DNA from: Cryptomeria japonica
Taxonomy: Eukaryota; Streptophyta; Pinopsida; Cupressales; Cupressaceae
Direction of reading: 5' to 3'
Assembly: GCF_030272615.1 (NCBI RefSeq)
Contig: NC_081414.1
Location: 521,486,185-521,550,184, forward strand
DNA: 64,000 bases
Within the stretch, counting starts at the first letter, position 1, and every line of letters starts with the position of its first letter. The notes under the pieces were generated by a model. That model was not told the DNA's origin, ran no database searches, and saw only the letters and a program-made list of their open reading frames with translations. Positions 1 to 10,159 of this stretch are shown one piece after another. A program made the position numbers and the translations under genes.

Positions 1-1794
1 TTGAATTTTACCCTTTAAAGCAAAACATTTTTCAGTATCATGCCCAGGATGATGATGAAATTGAAAAAAAGATTTGTTATCAAAATAGGGTGAATTAATC
101 TTTGCAGGATCTATTTGCCTTATAGGAGGAAGAGTAAGCACATTTTGTTCCAATAACTTATTCATAATACTATGCAATGATTCATTCAAAGGAGTGAACT
201 TTCTTTCTTTCTTGAAAAACTTAGAAATAGGAGGCACACCTGATGCTGCATTCACATTGTTGTTGATGATGTTTTCATTGAATTTAATGGACTCTCTGTT
301 CGGTTTAAACTTCCCAAATGGTTGTTGACTACTATCACCCTTATCACTCGGAGCCATAGGACTTGCTTGTTCCATTTGACTCACAGTCAGTTGATAATTG
401 TGAAGAGTTGCGCACAACTGTTGGAAAGAAGTAAACTCAGAAAATAGAAGTTTTTCTCTAATATCTTTTTGTAAATTAGAAATAAAGATTCTTTGAATAT
501 CATTGTCACGTACTGGAAAAGAAATTTGAGCATACAAATGCTTATATCTACCAATGAAATCAGTCACTTTTTCTTTAACACCTTGTTTACAATGCATTAA
601 ATCAATCAAAGTAACTTTAGGACTTATATTGTTTTGAAATTGTTGAATGAAAGCATTTGCAAGTTGTTCGAAAGAAGTAATAGAATAAGAAGGCAACGAG
701 CAATACCATTGTAGGGCTTTATCTCTTAATGTTCTAGTAAATAGTTTTGCAAGCAACCTTTGGTCATAAGCAAAATCAGTACATATTGTTTGAAAGGTCT
801 TAACATGTGTTAGAGGATCACCCTTACCATTAAAAAGTTCCAAATGTGGAATTTCAACATGTTTAGGGGGAATAGCTCGAACAATGTCAAGAGAAAGTGG
901 GCTCGCAACATCAAATGTGGGCACACTAAACTTAGATTGATTCATAGAGGCAATTTGTTGTTGTAAAGAAGAGACAGTTTGTGCAAGATTGTTAATGGTC
1001 GCTTCAGTCGAAGAGTTCATATTAGACGTGTTAGATTGTGATGGAGGTGTTACGTTATTGAAAGAAGGTAGAGAGTAAGGTGGTGGGACACTATGATAGT
1101 TAGTCATAGGAGATGATTGGAAAGGAGGAACGCTACAAGGAGGAATGGAAAATGAATTGCCCCCTTGTGTCATGTTCATTTGTGGAGATATAAGAGGAAC
1201 ACTCATTGAAGGAATGAATGAAGAAGCCGGATTGAATGAAGGAAGAGGGTTGATTGAAGAAGAGGGATTTCCCCCATGACTAGTGATCATAGGAGGAATG
1301 TCTTGTATTGAAGTAGTCATTATGTTTGATGTGAAAGTAGGTATACTAGCAATAGGAGTTGTCAAAGGAATAGAATGATTAACTTGAGTAGGAGGTTGTG
1401 TATAACCTAAAGTTTTGGCACAACTCTTGATAGGCATCACATTCAAATCCACAATGTGTGCAATACCATGAAAAATATCAATTCCATTCTTATCACTTTG
1501 AACCATATGTTTTAGACCCTCAATTAATGAAAGAGCTTCACTATCGGGGTATTCTTGAGACATCCATTGTCGAAAATCATCAAATTGGTTATCCAATTTT
1601 GAAAGTTGTTCTACAGAAACCTCATGGAGAGCTTCTTCATCATTAAGAGGATTAGAGGAATTACCCATGTCTTCGTTAAAAAGGCCATTCAAATTAGGTT
1701 CCATCTCCTCAGTAATTAAACCTCGGAAAGACTTAATTCTAAGGCTTCGTCTAACGGGAATAGTGTAAGTAGGGCCTATTGTTGTAAAACTCAT
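1..1794 (-). CDS. gag: Gypsy-L gag polyprotein, intact, runs off left edge
   Basis: Ty3/gypsy capsid/nucleocapsid precursor, which packages element RNA into cytoplasmic particles. Reading minus from the ATG at 1794-1792, I checked every codon down to base 1 and found no stop: 598 codons. A stop lies two codons upstream of that ATG. The N-terminal third is acidic and then Pro/Ser/Asn-rich; the Retrotrans_gag core lies at about residues 320-450 (ALQWYCSLPSYSITSFEQL, then ISPKVTLIDLMHCKQGVKEK). The left end has a degenerate nucleocapsid motif FHHHPGHDTEKCFALKGKI, typical of plant Tat/Athila-type gags. Protease and pol should follow beyond the window. It is the only long undamaged frame here, suggesting a recent insertion. 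Lineage within Ty3/gypsy is not settled. Confidence 0.9.
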   Translation of the reverse strand, partial: MSFTTIGPTYTIPVRRSLRIKSFRGLITEEMEPNLNGLFNEDMGNSSNPLNDEEALHEVSVEQLSKLDNQFDDFRQWMSQEYPDSEALSLIEGLKHMVQSDKNGIDIFHGIAHIVDLNVMPIKSCAKTLGYTQPPTQVNHSIPLTTPIASIPTFTSNIMTTSIQDIPPMITSHGGNPSSSINPLPSFNPASSFIPSMSVPLISPQMNMTQGGNSFSIPPCSVPPFQSSPMTNYHSVPPPYSLPSFNNVTPPSQSNTSNMNSSTEATINNLAQTVSSLQQQIASMNQSKFSVPTFDVASPLSLDIVRAIPPKHVEIPHLELFNGKGDPLTHVKTFQTICTDFAYDQRLLAKLFTRTLRDKALQWYCSLPSYSITSFEQLANAFIQQFQNNISPKVTLIDLMHCKQGVKEKVTDFIGRYKHLYAQISFPVRDNDIQRIFISNLQKDIREKLLFSEFTSFQQLCATLHNYQLTVSQMEQASPMAPSDKGDSSQQPFGKFKPNRESIKFNENIINNNVNAASGVPPISKFFKKERKFTPLNESLHSIMNKLLEQNVLTLPPIRQIDPAKINSPYFDNKSFFQFHHHPGHDTEKCFALKGKIQ

Positions 1795-1846
1795 GCACTA
1801 AAGAAAGAGAGAAGATTTTGAATTTTAGAGGTAGAAAATTTCAATA

Positions 1847-1999
1847 AAATCAGCCAAACTCCTAGATTTATGCTGTTAAATGCAATCAGGACAATCTCCC
1901 GAAATTTCAGAAAAAATGTCCGGGACCGTGGCGAACGGAGTGCACACGGTCCTCGCAACTTTTTTTGAAATTTTCAAGGATGAAAGTTATGATGATTTT
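1847..1999 (-). repeat. Gypsy-L leader repeat, copy 1
   Basis: Runs from AAAATCAGCCAAA through CCCGAAATTTCAGAAAAAA to the GC-rich block at 1921-1956. The block has 8-bp complementary arms, GGACCGTG at 1923-1930 and CACGGTCC at 1945-1952, around a 14-nt loop, so it can form a hairpin. The 14-mer GTGCACACGGTCCT at 1940-1953 is identical in all three copies. Confidence 0.8.
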
Positions 2000-2467
2000 A
2001 AAGCTAATCTGAAAAAATTGAGTGATTTTACGATCTGTAGATACGCCAAATTAAAGTTGCAATCTCAAAATTGAACCCTACCAAGATTGTTGAAAAATGT
2101 AAAATTTGAATTTTGAAAAAGAGGGGGAAACTGAAATTTTGAATTTTATGATTTTAGAGGGAATGCTGAAAGCAATGCAATTTTTGAAATTTAAAAGTTG
2201 ACTCGATTTCATGCAAAATTCGAATTTGAAAGTGGAAATCAAGGTTGTTGCAATTAAACACTTAATTTCAAAAGTCACAAACTGCAAGAATTTGAATAAA
2301 GCACTGAAATTTTGAATGAATGCTAACACACTTTTCAGATTTAGGACAGTAAGAAACACAATTTTGATATGAATTTCAATTTCAACAATTTTTGAATGAT
2401 TAGAAGCCTCAATCCAAGCAATCACTAGACCAACTTTGACTTTAATTTTGAAGGTGTTAAAATTGAT

Positions 2468-2622
2468 AAAATCAGCCAAAATTTTGGATTTTAGCAAAAA
2501 AAAACACTAAGATCTAGCTCCCGAAATTCCAGAAAAAATGTCGGGGACGATGGCGCTCGGGGTGCACACGGTCCTCGCAACTTTTTTCCAAATTTTCAGG
2601 GATGAAAGATATTGTGATTTTA
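2468..2622 (-). repeat. Gypsy-L leader repeat, copy 2
   Basis: Aligns along its length with copy 1. The shared 14-mer GTGCACACGGTCCT is at 2562-2575. The left hairpin arm is mutated (GGACGATG), so the stem is weaker. Confidence 0.8.
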
Positions 2623-2950
2623 TTGCGGAATCCAAAGTTACAGCCGATTTAGAGGTGTTTTGATTAGTGAAATTATCAGTCAAAGGTTGAATCAAGGAGG
2701 TCTTAAAAATTAGGGTTTTGATATTTAACCACTTAATTTTTAGAATTAAAGCACAAATACGAATTGACAATTTGCAATAGAAGGGTAGATCTGAAACAAG
2801 CATTAATAATTAAACATTTCACAGGTTTAATTACTTAAAAGAAAATTTTAGGGTTTTTATGCAATCAACCTCTAAAATTTGCAAAAGATTAAACATAGAA
2901 ATTTAGGAAAGCAAAATTTTCAGATCTAACCATGAATAATCAGAATGAGG

Positions 2951-2971
2951 ATGTTCACGTCGGGTTCACCA
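2951..2971 (-). promoter_or_regulatory. Candidate primer-binding site of Gypsy-L
   Basis: On the minus strand TGGTGAACCCGACGTGAAC lies three bases beyond the LTR end (..CTTTACA, then TTT). It starts with the TGG expected opposite a tRNA CCA end. I did not assign the primer tRNA. Confidence 0.6.
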
Positions 2972-3332
2972 AAATGTAAAGTGGAAAAATCGAACCCTAG
3001 TTGTTCTCCCCTCCCCAACTCCAAGGAGAGAGAAGGGAGAGTCACTAGGGTTGATGGTTTTCACTTAGGGGAGACTTTACATTCAAAAGAGGGGTTGAAA
3101 CCCACAAGATCCAATCCCATGCAATGCAAGATTGGATTCTAAATGAGTTTCAAGGGTTAAGACATCAAGGATACCCTCTTTTGTAAAGAATGTAGATAGA
3201 AAGATTGAACTAGGAATGCATGTAAAGTAGGAAATATTCGCTTATAAATAGAGATAGGGATATGGGATGAAGCTGCGGACCTGGAATTAGTAGTAAAATG
3301 TCGAGACGGTGCTGTTCTACAAATTTGAGCGA

Positions 3333-3376
3333 AAGTTGACGGGACGATGGCGCCCGACGTGCACACGGTCCTCCGA
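3333..3376 (-). repeat. Gypsy-L repeat core, copy 3 (inside the LTR)
   Basis: Only the GC-rich core is shared: GGGACGATGGCGCCCGACG, then GTGCACACGGTCCT at 3359-3372. It lies in the transcribed R/U5 side of the LTR, 797 bp from copy 2. The flanks differ from copies 1 and 2. Confidence 0.75.
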
Positions 3377-3610
3377 AAAATCCACGAAACGAAGGTGGAT
3401 CTGTTCGTCTCTGCACAAGGATTCCAGATCTTCAATTACAGCCGCATACCTGCAACCTTGTTGTAAGAATGTTTGTATTCTTACATGCGAAGGTGTAATG
3501 TATGTAGTATGTTGTATGTTGTATGTGATCTCCTCTTCAATGGTTGAATCCTTATCTTGAATGCAACACCTAGCCTTGAATGGAGACTTAGAATGCTCAA
3601 TTGTTTGAAG

Positions 3611-3655
3611 GAATGCTTGAATGCTTGAATGTTTGAATGCTTGAATGCTTGAATA
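3611..3655. repeat. Short tandem repeat TGAATGCT
   Basis: About five copies of an 8-9 bp unit (GCTTGAAT / GTTTGAAT) inside the Gypsy-L LTR, just downstream of its TATA box in transcription order. Confidence 0.8.
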
Positions 3656-3700
3656 TTGTTTCCACCTTTTTTCCCTCTACCAAAATGGGAGAGGAAATGT

Positions 3701-3710
3701 AGTTTATATA
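3701..3710 (-). promoter_or_regulatory. TATA box in the Gypsy-L LTR
   Basis: Minus strand TATATAAACT, about 220 bp inside the proposed LTR start. It fits an RNA polymerase II promoter driving gag leftward. Confidence 0.5.
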
Positions 3711-3928
3711 CTTGTCAATTAGGGCTGATAGACTGATTTTCCCGACCTTAGGCCGACCAGGAAATATTATTTTCCAATTTGCGAACATAAAGACCCGAGA
3801 CCCAAAAGAGACCGGGCCCAAAAATAGGACCAGGGCGCTGGGCGCCATGGTCCCACCTCTAGGGACAGCAGGGTGCAAGGAGGATCAGACCAGGGTGCTG
3901 AAAAATGCAGTTTTTGATGTCATGAACA

Positions 3929-4125
3929 AGTTTCGGGGTCTCCATCCAGGTTTAGTGTTGCGTCGCCATTGTGAAGACCCAAATGCAGTTGAAATTGCAA
4001 GTGTCGCAATTTTAGGACGCTACAATCTAGTTTGTGATCAATCAAGTTCAGAACTAGCATCTCCTAGACGTCAACTATTCTTTGAACCAATGCACTGCTC
4101 GCACATTAATTCAAAGAGGGGAAAA
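3929..4125 (+). mobile_element. 3' internal remnant and polypurine tract of Gypsy-M
   Basis: About 200 bp of Ty3/gypsy 3' untranslated sequence ending in the purine tract CAAAGAGGGGAAAA (4112-4125), directly followed by an LTR start. That order shows a plus-strand element. The rest of it is replaced leftward by Gypsy-L, which apparently inserted here. The open frame at 3712-4152 crosses this junction and is not considered a gene. Confidence 0.65.
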
Positions 4126-5178
4126 TGTAATACCCTAAAAATGGTCATCTAAACTATAGGCCCCTAATCTCGACAACATCACCAAGGTCCTAACCAAAGG
4201 CAATTAAATAAATCTTGAGCACACAATTAATTCCTAAAATCATCAAATGTCACATGGCAAAATCAATCACTCAATATTAATTAAATATTTATTTAATTAA
4301 TTAAATCATTCCAGGTAAATCAGTTTAAACAATTATCTTATTTATTTTAATTAAATATCCTAGCATATTTAATTAAATAAATCAAATTGCCATAAATCTT
4401 CAAAAAAGGAAACAAATCAAGAAAGAGGAATTAATTCAATTAAATAAATCAATTGAGCACAAATCTTCAAAAATGGAAATAAATCAAAAAAGGAATTAAT
4501 TGACAAAAAAGAATTAAAATTTGAGAAAAGAAATCAATTGGAAACAATCTTGAAAAAACAAATTAAAAATTGATAAATAATCTCAAAGAAAGCAATTAAA
4601 ACAATTAAATATTAAAATTGAATGAAATAGATAATAAATTAGTTTTTTTCTAATTTAATCTTAATTTTAGTTCAATTTCCTTTAAAACTGAGAAAAGCAT
4701 CCAATCACATCAATTCACCTGGATTGTGCTTCCTCTTGGAAAATCTTGAATGCTCATCATCATTTGATCTCAACCGTTGGTTTCTTTCTGAGTTTTCTAT
4801 AAATTTAGGCTCGTCTCTCATTCAAAGGGAGGCTGGAGAATATATTGTTATTATACTATTTTTGCTCTAGACTCATTAATATATTGCATATTAATTAAAT
4901 CATTTAGCTTAATATTGCTTAAATCTTGTTAGATTAATATTGCATCCATCTAGCATTCATCATGTTCATATAGATAAAATCCTTCGTCTTCATGTTGTCT
5001 AGTCACTGGTATTGCTAAATAATCTGAGAGCAATCTTATACTTGCATCTTTTAGAAGGCAATGGGTTGATTTGTTATGGTTTATTTATTCATTGATTATA
5101 TCTGATTAACCATGCATGTAATGACTTGATTGAAGTGTTGTGTATTGCAAATACAGATACAGGTTCACTTTTCACACA
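4126..5178 (+). repeat. 3' LTR of Gypsy-M (same family as Gypsy-R)
   Basis: Begins TGTAATACCCTAAAAATGG after the PPT and ends near ..CACTTTTCACACA. It aligns with the 5' LTR of Gypsy-R (54339-55617): same start, the block ATCACCAAGGTCCTAACCAA, the TATA region TCTATAAATTTA (4796-4807) followed by CTCTCATTCAAA, the block TCTTTTAGAAGGCAAT, and the same end. The family is AT-rich with many ATTAATT/AATTAAAT runs in U3. Confidence 0.8.
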
Positions 5179-5744
5179 CCATAATTTTAATCATCATCCA
5201 TTTTCATTTAGTTGTATATAAATCATTTGCATTAGTTTGCATTCAATTAAGTGCATTGCATTAATCATGTAGTATCATTATTATTTACATTACCATTTCA
5301 TTAAAGATCATTTAGTTGCATCTTTGCACTTAGATTCATAATCATTATAAATATTACATATAAAAATAAAAAACATTTCATATAGATCATTTACATCATC
5401 ATAAAATAAACCACATCAATCATTCATTTGCATTTCCATCATTACATTTTTGCATCATTTATATATCATTTCAGTTAGTAATCATTTTCATTTACATCCA
5501 AAATCATCAAAATCAGAAAAAGAAGAAGAAAGAACATTTATCATTGCATTATCATATATAGATCATTATCCATCTAATCACTACATCCATATAATCCATG
5601 CATATAGATCATCATCAAATAGAGTAACATATATAAATAATCATCATCATATAGAGTCCATGTCTGCATATAGATCATCATAAAACAATAAAAAGTCCAA
5701 GTATACAATGATATCAGATAAACAATACAAGTGCCTCAAATCAA
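5179..5744. other. AT-rich low-complexity stretch
   Basis: Dominated by ATCATT/CATCAT and TATAGATCATCAT motifs. No coding signal. Its place just past the end of an antisense PMD gene matches the low-complexity segment at 26800-27150 in Tat-2, so it is probably the integrase-to-PMD spacer of Tat-1, the site where Gypsy-M inserted. Confidence 0.5.
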
Positions 5745-7913
5745 GTCACAGTTGTCATGTACCACTACCACTTGACTTTGTCCATCTCTGTGGCTATGGG
5801 CAAGAAGATCCTCCAGATGCCTGTCTCCCATGATCACCACTCCTCTAAGGAGGTCCCATGACCCCACCACTTCTAGTATCCATCAACATGGTGGCATGAT
5901 AACTACCTGCTCTCTAGCTCTCTAGAACTACCTCCTCATATAGTCATCGCCAGTGGGAAGTCTCCTTCCCAGCCTGAACTAATGCTCTAATAGTGTCAAC
6001 CGAGAGAGTACCTAATCCAACCTACTGAATATGATCAAGAAGGCCTTGAGTATCCTGATGTCTCCTAACAACTCTATCCCTCTCAGTCATAAGAGTCTGC
6101 ACCTATCCTTGAAGTTGATCAATCTATGCTCTTAGACTGTCAATGATATCCTACTCTAGCACATCATGCATTGATGCATCCTACTCTGGCATATCATGCA
6201 TTAGTGCATTCTTCTCTAGTAAATCTTGCTGTGGTGCATGAACCCCAATCCTCTCCTCACCAACAACCTATCCAACTGCTAGAATCTCAGTCTGAATAAC
6301 TCTCCAAACCCATCGTGTAATCAGGGGAACATGATCCTAAGGATCCTCATCATCTCCATCATGCGCTGCAATAACCTTAGGGTCTATTTGAATATGTCCA
6401 AAATCAATGCCTTTCCTGCAACCCCCATTCAGTTTAGTCACCCTACCTCCTCCTGTCAATGGCAACCCTCTCAGTGATCTCATACCTGCCCTACCATGCT
6501 CTGTCCCAATCCATCCAACATCCCTTCCACCCATAGGACATAGTCTCCCAATCCTACCAACTGGTCCAAATGGTCCTCCATGGAATCTCAGTCGACCTCC
6601 CCTCTGTACAAGTCTCCTACCACCACCACCTCCATCCCCACCCTCATCTTCTCCCCCCCAGTCTCATGAGCAGCTCTGAGCTCTTGTCTCTATCTTTGTC
6701 TCCTAGAAAGTGGATCATCTGAGTCATCATCCTCATCTCCTAAGCTAGGAGGATGAACTGCTAGATCAGTAATGTGAGGAAATGGATGAGCTAATATATA
6801 CTGATCATAATCTTCAATAACCCCAGGATCAAGAATGTGCAATCTCATATCATAAGCTACTCTTAGAGTAGAAAGAAACTCTGCACAAGCAATCTCAAAT
6901 GACAAAGAAGGTCCCCAATCTCGCCTATCTCTATACCATTGAGCATATATCATCACACTAGTAGGCATAGGCTAGATGACACCAAACCATCTTAAAATAT
7001 GACCAATCAACTATCACTCAATAATGTAAGGTGTCCGACTAATGAGATATCTACTCTACATGATAAATGGTAATGTCTATGTATCATCCATCCATGGCTC
7101 ACAATCAAGATATGGTCTCCAAGTAATGTTATCCAATGAATCAAGCACCCAACGCCAATACTCCATCTTACCCAGCTTATGCTGAGTAAGGATAACTGCA
7201 TAGAAATACACATATGGCTGCCTCTCTCCATGAACTCTATGATGGATAGGACGTGTAATAGTAATGTGCTCCCAACACCAGATCTACAATAAATTTCATC
7301 TTGTAGACAAACTCACACTCTCATCATACACTACCTGATGAAGATCATGATATAAATGTGCCAGCATGCAAACACCCCAAGCATATCGAGTACAATGTTG
7401 CATCATACTCAGGAGAATCTCACCCCATCCAACCAAAAAACCTCGTGATCGCCTATTAGGACATATAAATCCTCCAATCAAACTATCAAAAATAATGGGA
7501 AGAGCCTCGTAATACATCACCATATCAACCCATCAGATCTCTCCTCTACCAATGCTATCATCAGCAAACATGACTCTACAAGCCTCTATACCAACACGAT
7601 CCTAAAAATCATATTGCACTAGCTTGCCAGTCACTGGGATGTGCAGAATCCTATAGACATCCTCAAGAGTCACACTAATCTCACCTGTAGGTAGGTGGAA
7701 AGTGTTATGCTCGTTGTGCCATCTCTCAACTAGTGTCATCAACAATCCTCTATTATGCGTAATCTCAGGCATATACAACAAATGGCATAAACCACAAACA
7801 TCTATATGTCTAATCTCAACCTGTGTCAACTCTGGCACTAAATGACGTATTGCTGGTAATTTCTCCTGACATTGGAGAACATCAAGTTTCTCCCATTTAT
7901 CAAGAGAAATCAA
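5745..7913 (-). pseudogene. PMD-1: antisense plant mobile domain (aminotransferase-like) pseudogene in Tat-1
   Basis: Encodes a decayed plant mobile domain protein (PF10536; MAIN/MAIL-type and transposon-borne proteins). From the ATG at 7913 the first ~100 codons are clean, including LVERWHNEHNTFHLPTGEIS and VTLEDVYRILHIPVTGKL, the hallmark of the family. Frame is kept to about 6690 despite several stops, through SMMQHCTRYAWGVCMLAHLY, IWCWEHITITRP and MIYAQWYRDRRDW. A change in a G-run near 6650 shifts frame into a Gly/Arg-rich segment (about 6640-6400), then a coiled-coil tail with MTERDRVVRRHQDTQGLLDH near 6080. About 720 codons in all. It lies antisense between pol and the 3' LTR, the known position of extra ORFs in Tat elements. 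Function unknown; a DNA- or chromatin-linked role is only suggested by relatives. Confidence 0.85.
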
Positions 7914-7928
7914 TCAATCATCATATCA

Positions 7929-8040
7929 TTATCTATCTATCAAATCAAATTGAAGCAATCTATGTTATCTATCTATCAAATCAAACTTAAGCAATCTACG
8001 CTATCTATCTATCAAATCAAATTGAAGCAACTTACACTAT
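7929..8040. repeat. 36-bp tandem repeat, three copies
   Basis: Three copies of a 36-bp unit containing TATCTATCTATCAAATCAAA and GAAGCAATCTA. Translated forward they give a repeated SIYQIKLKQ, which explains the open frame 7872-8120. It lies just upstream of the PMD-1 start and is followed by looser TCAATCAATC sequence to about 8260. Confidence 0.85.
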
Positions 8041-8355
8041 CAAATCATTTTAAAACTTATCAATCATGGTTTCTATTAATCACTGAGTTCACTCAAAACT
8101 TTGCTAAACTCTTACATTAGAAACTAAATTGGTTTCTTAGAGCAACTCACACAATCAAGCTAATCAAAGCAATCTATCAATCACACAATCAAAACAATCC
8201 TATCAATCAATCTAGCAATCAAAGCTATCTATCAATCTATCAATCACGTAATCGCTCAATCAAGTCCCTATTTCATTATCAATGCATATTAAACATGTTA
8301 AATCTAATCATCAAAGTGATTTTTAGCCTTTGCACTTATCAAAAAAACTTCAAAT

Positions 8356-8674
8356 TTGAGCAAAAGCACTATCCTATTGAGCATTTGTACTAAACTATAG
8401 CAAATGCACTAAATCTAAAAGCATTTGCGCTTAACTAGTGCATATGAACTATCTTTTTGAACAAATGCGCTAAATATACAAGCATATGCGCAAACCCATG
8501 CAAAAGTGCTACATTATTGAGAAAAAGCACTAACAAATGAATCATTTGTGCTATCCTATGCAAAAGCACTAACATCCTTAACATATGCGATAGTAAAAAG
8601 ACCATTTGTGCTAAAACATGCAAATGTGCTAACCTAATTGCATATGCGCTAAAACAAAATGCAAAAGCACTAAC
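8356..8674. repeat. Degenerate ~20-bp tandem array, about 16 units
   Basis: Sixteen successive units with the direct-orientation motif GCAWWWGYRCTAA (for example GCAAAAGCACTA, GCATTTGCGCTT, GCATATGCGCTA) spaced 18-22 bp. The minus-strand Leu/His-rich open frame 8435-8623 is only a reading of this array. It lies about 450 bp upstream of PMD-1 and 480 bp before the Tat-1 PPT. Confidence 0.8.
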
Positions 8675-9156
8675 CTAACACCGAAAAAATTCAAAAATGC
8701 ACCTAAAACATGAAAAATTTGCACAAAAAGTTGAAAATAAAGCTCAAGAAAAGATACATATCAAATACCCATACTCAACAGGTCACTGATATTGCCGAAC
8801 ATGCTCAAAATGATGGTTCTCTACGGGAATCACCATTTCACCACCTTAGCAAGAATATTTTCTCCACAAGTTGACAAGGATAACAATAAAATTAAAATGA
8901 GCCTTGGTTAATTTTATATTTACTATTTGAAGAGTAATTAATTAATGGGGCAATTTAATTTGTTTTTTTTTACAAATGAGTTTAATTGACTATTTTTTTT
9001 ATCAAATATCATGAGATCAATCGTTCAAACTAGAGTTTTCAACAAATTCATGATCAATCTCCTGAGGGGGTACACAATCTAAATTTTCAATCTCCATCAG
9101 CCGCATTATCGAAACTTGATTTAGTCTTTGAAACAATGTTGTCTCGACATCATTTC
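8675..9156. other. Tat-1 3' untranslated region
   Basis: No coding signal in either strand. It contains T-runs near 8965 and 8990 and leads into the PPT. Confidence 0.5.
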
Positions 9157-9170
9157 AAAGAGGGGCAAAA
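9157..9170 (+). promoter_or_regulatory. Polypurine tract of Tat-1
   Basis: AAAGAGGGGCAAAA directly before the LTR start TGTATACACA. It primes plus-strand DNA synthesis and shows that Tat-1 is on the plus strand, opposite to PMD-1. Confidence 0.75.
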
Positions 9171-10152
9171 TGTATACACATAAAAATGGCTATGAGTAAT
9201 TAAATAAATATTTTATATTTATTTAATAATTATTCTTCTCTTAAATAGTTAATTTGAAAAGATTAATTTATTTAATTCATTTCTGTGTCTTTCTATTAAT
9301 TAATATTTTATTAATTAATTCATCTATCTTATTCCTCTAATTAATTAAATATCTAATATTTAATTATTTTTCTAACCAAGTTAATGAAATATCTAATATT
9401 TAATTATCCTTTTAACCAAGTTAATTGAATATCTAAATATTTAATTATCTTCTCCAAACAATTAAATGTCTAATATTTAATAGTTATTCTCCTATCCTAT
9501 AGTCTCAAATATTAAATAATTTCTAAATTATGTAATCCCTTTTCCAACTCACCTTCCATTTTCACTTCATCTTCCCTTTGCCAACTCATCAAACATGTGC
9601 CTAAGGAAATTAATATTTCTTAAATATTAATTCATCATTTATATCCAACACCCAAATTCGATGAATATTGTATACTTACACATATTTCATAACCATTTCC
9701 TATATTCTCTCCAATGCCCCCTACATCTTAGGAAGGACTTGAGTCCACTTTTCCTGTCATGCCTAAATTTCCTCTAACCATCCTTAGATTTTGTTGGTCA
9801 ACAACCCAGTCAAGGTGAGATGAGTGACACTTGTCTTCTCCTTCCCCCTTTCTCTCAACCTTCACCTTTGCTCATAGCCATTCAAATCTGTAGATTTGAT
9901 CAGGACCATTGATCTAAGCCACATCATCTAATCCTCTCAAGGTCTATAAAATCAAGAGCTTCAGTTGAGAAAGAGTAAGTCTTCAATCAATCATATGCAT
10001 CTGTGAGTTAGGATACAATGAGACATAAACCATGAAGGTAATATTAGTATTTTTTTTATTCATATGTATTTCATGTGGTTTCATTGGTTGAAATTGCATA
10101 ACTTATAGTATTTCCATTTGTATTTTGTGAAACTAACTTATTGTAGGTAACA
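9171..10152 (+). repeat. 3' LTR of Tat-1
   Basis: Starts TGTATACACATAAAAATGG after the PPT and ends tentatively at ..TTGTAGGTAACA, where CZU-1 coding sequence resumes. U3 has repeated TAATATTTAATTAT-type runs. A TATA box CTATAAAATC lies at 9943-9952. The partner LTR is outside the window, so the right end is not proven. Confidence 0.65.
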
Positions 10153-10159
10153 TTCTAAG

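Larger units (their letters stand above)
1795..2950 (-). other. Gypsy-L untranslated leader
   Basis: About 1.15 kb between the gag start and the PBS, in transcription order right to left. It is AT-rich, with no convincing frame. It holds two copies of a roughly 154-bp direct repeat (listed separately) offset by about 621 bp. Long leaders of this kind usually carry packaging and dimerisation signals; that role is inference here. Confidence 0.6.
2975..3928 (-). repeat. 5' LTR of Gypsy-L
   Basis: In plus orientation it runs from TGTAAAGTGG next to the PBS to a tentative end at ..CATGAACA (3928), about 954 bp. The partner LTR is outside the window, so the outer end is a guess from the TG..CA rule and from the change to Gypsy-M sequence. 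It contains a TATA box on the minus strand and core repeat copy 3. Confidence 0.6.

Noticed and set aside
3712-4152. A 146-codon plus-strand open frame as a host gene
   Set aside because: It spans the LTR of Gypsy-L, the Gypsy-M tail, its PPT and the LTR start; no domain, chance frame.
5450-5683. His/Ser-rich 77-codon plus-strand open frame
   Set aside because: Low-complexity CATCAT/ATCATT sequence with no coding features.
7872-8120. Protein with repeated SIYQIKLKQ
   Set aside because: Translation of the 36-bp tandem repeat; opposite strand to PMD-1 and not conserved-looking.
8435-8623. Leu/His-rich minus-strand small protein
   Set aside because: Translation of the 20-bp degenerate array.
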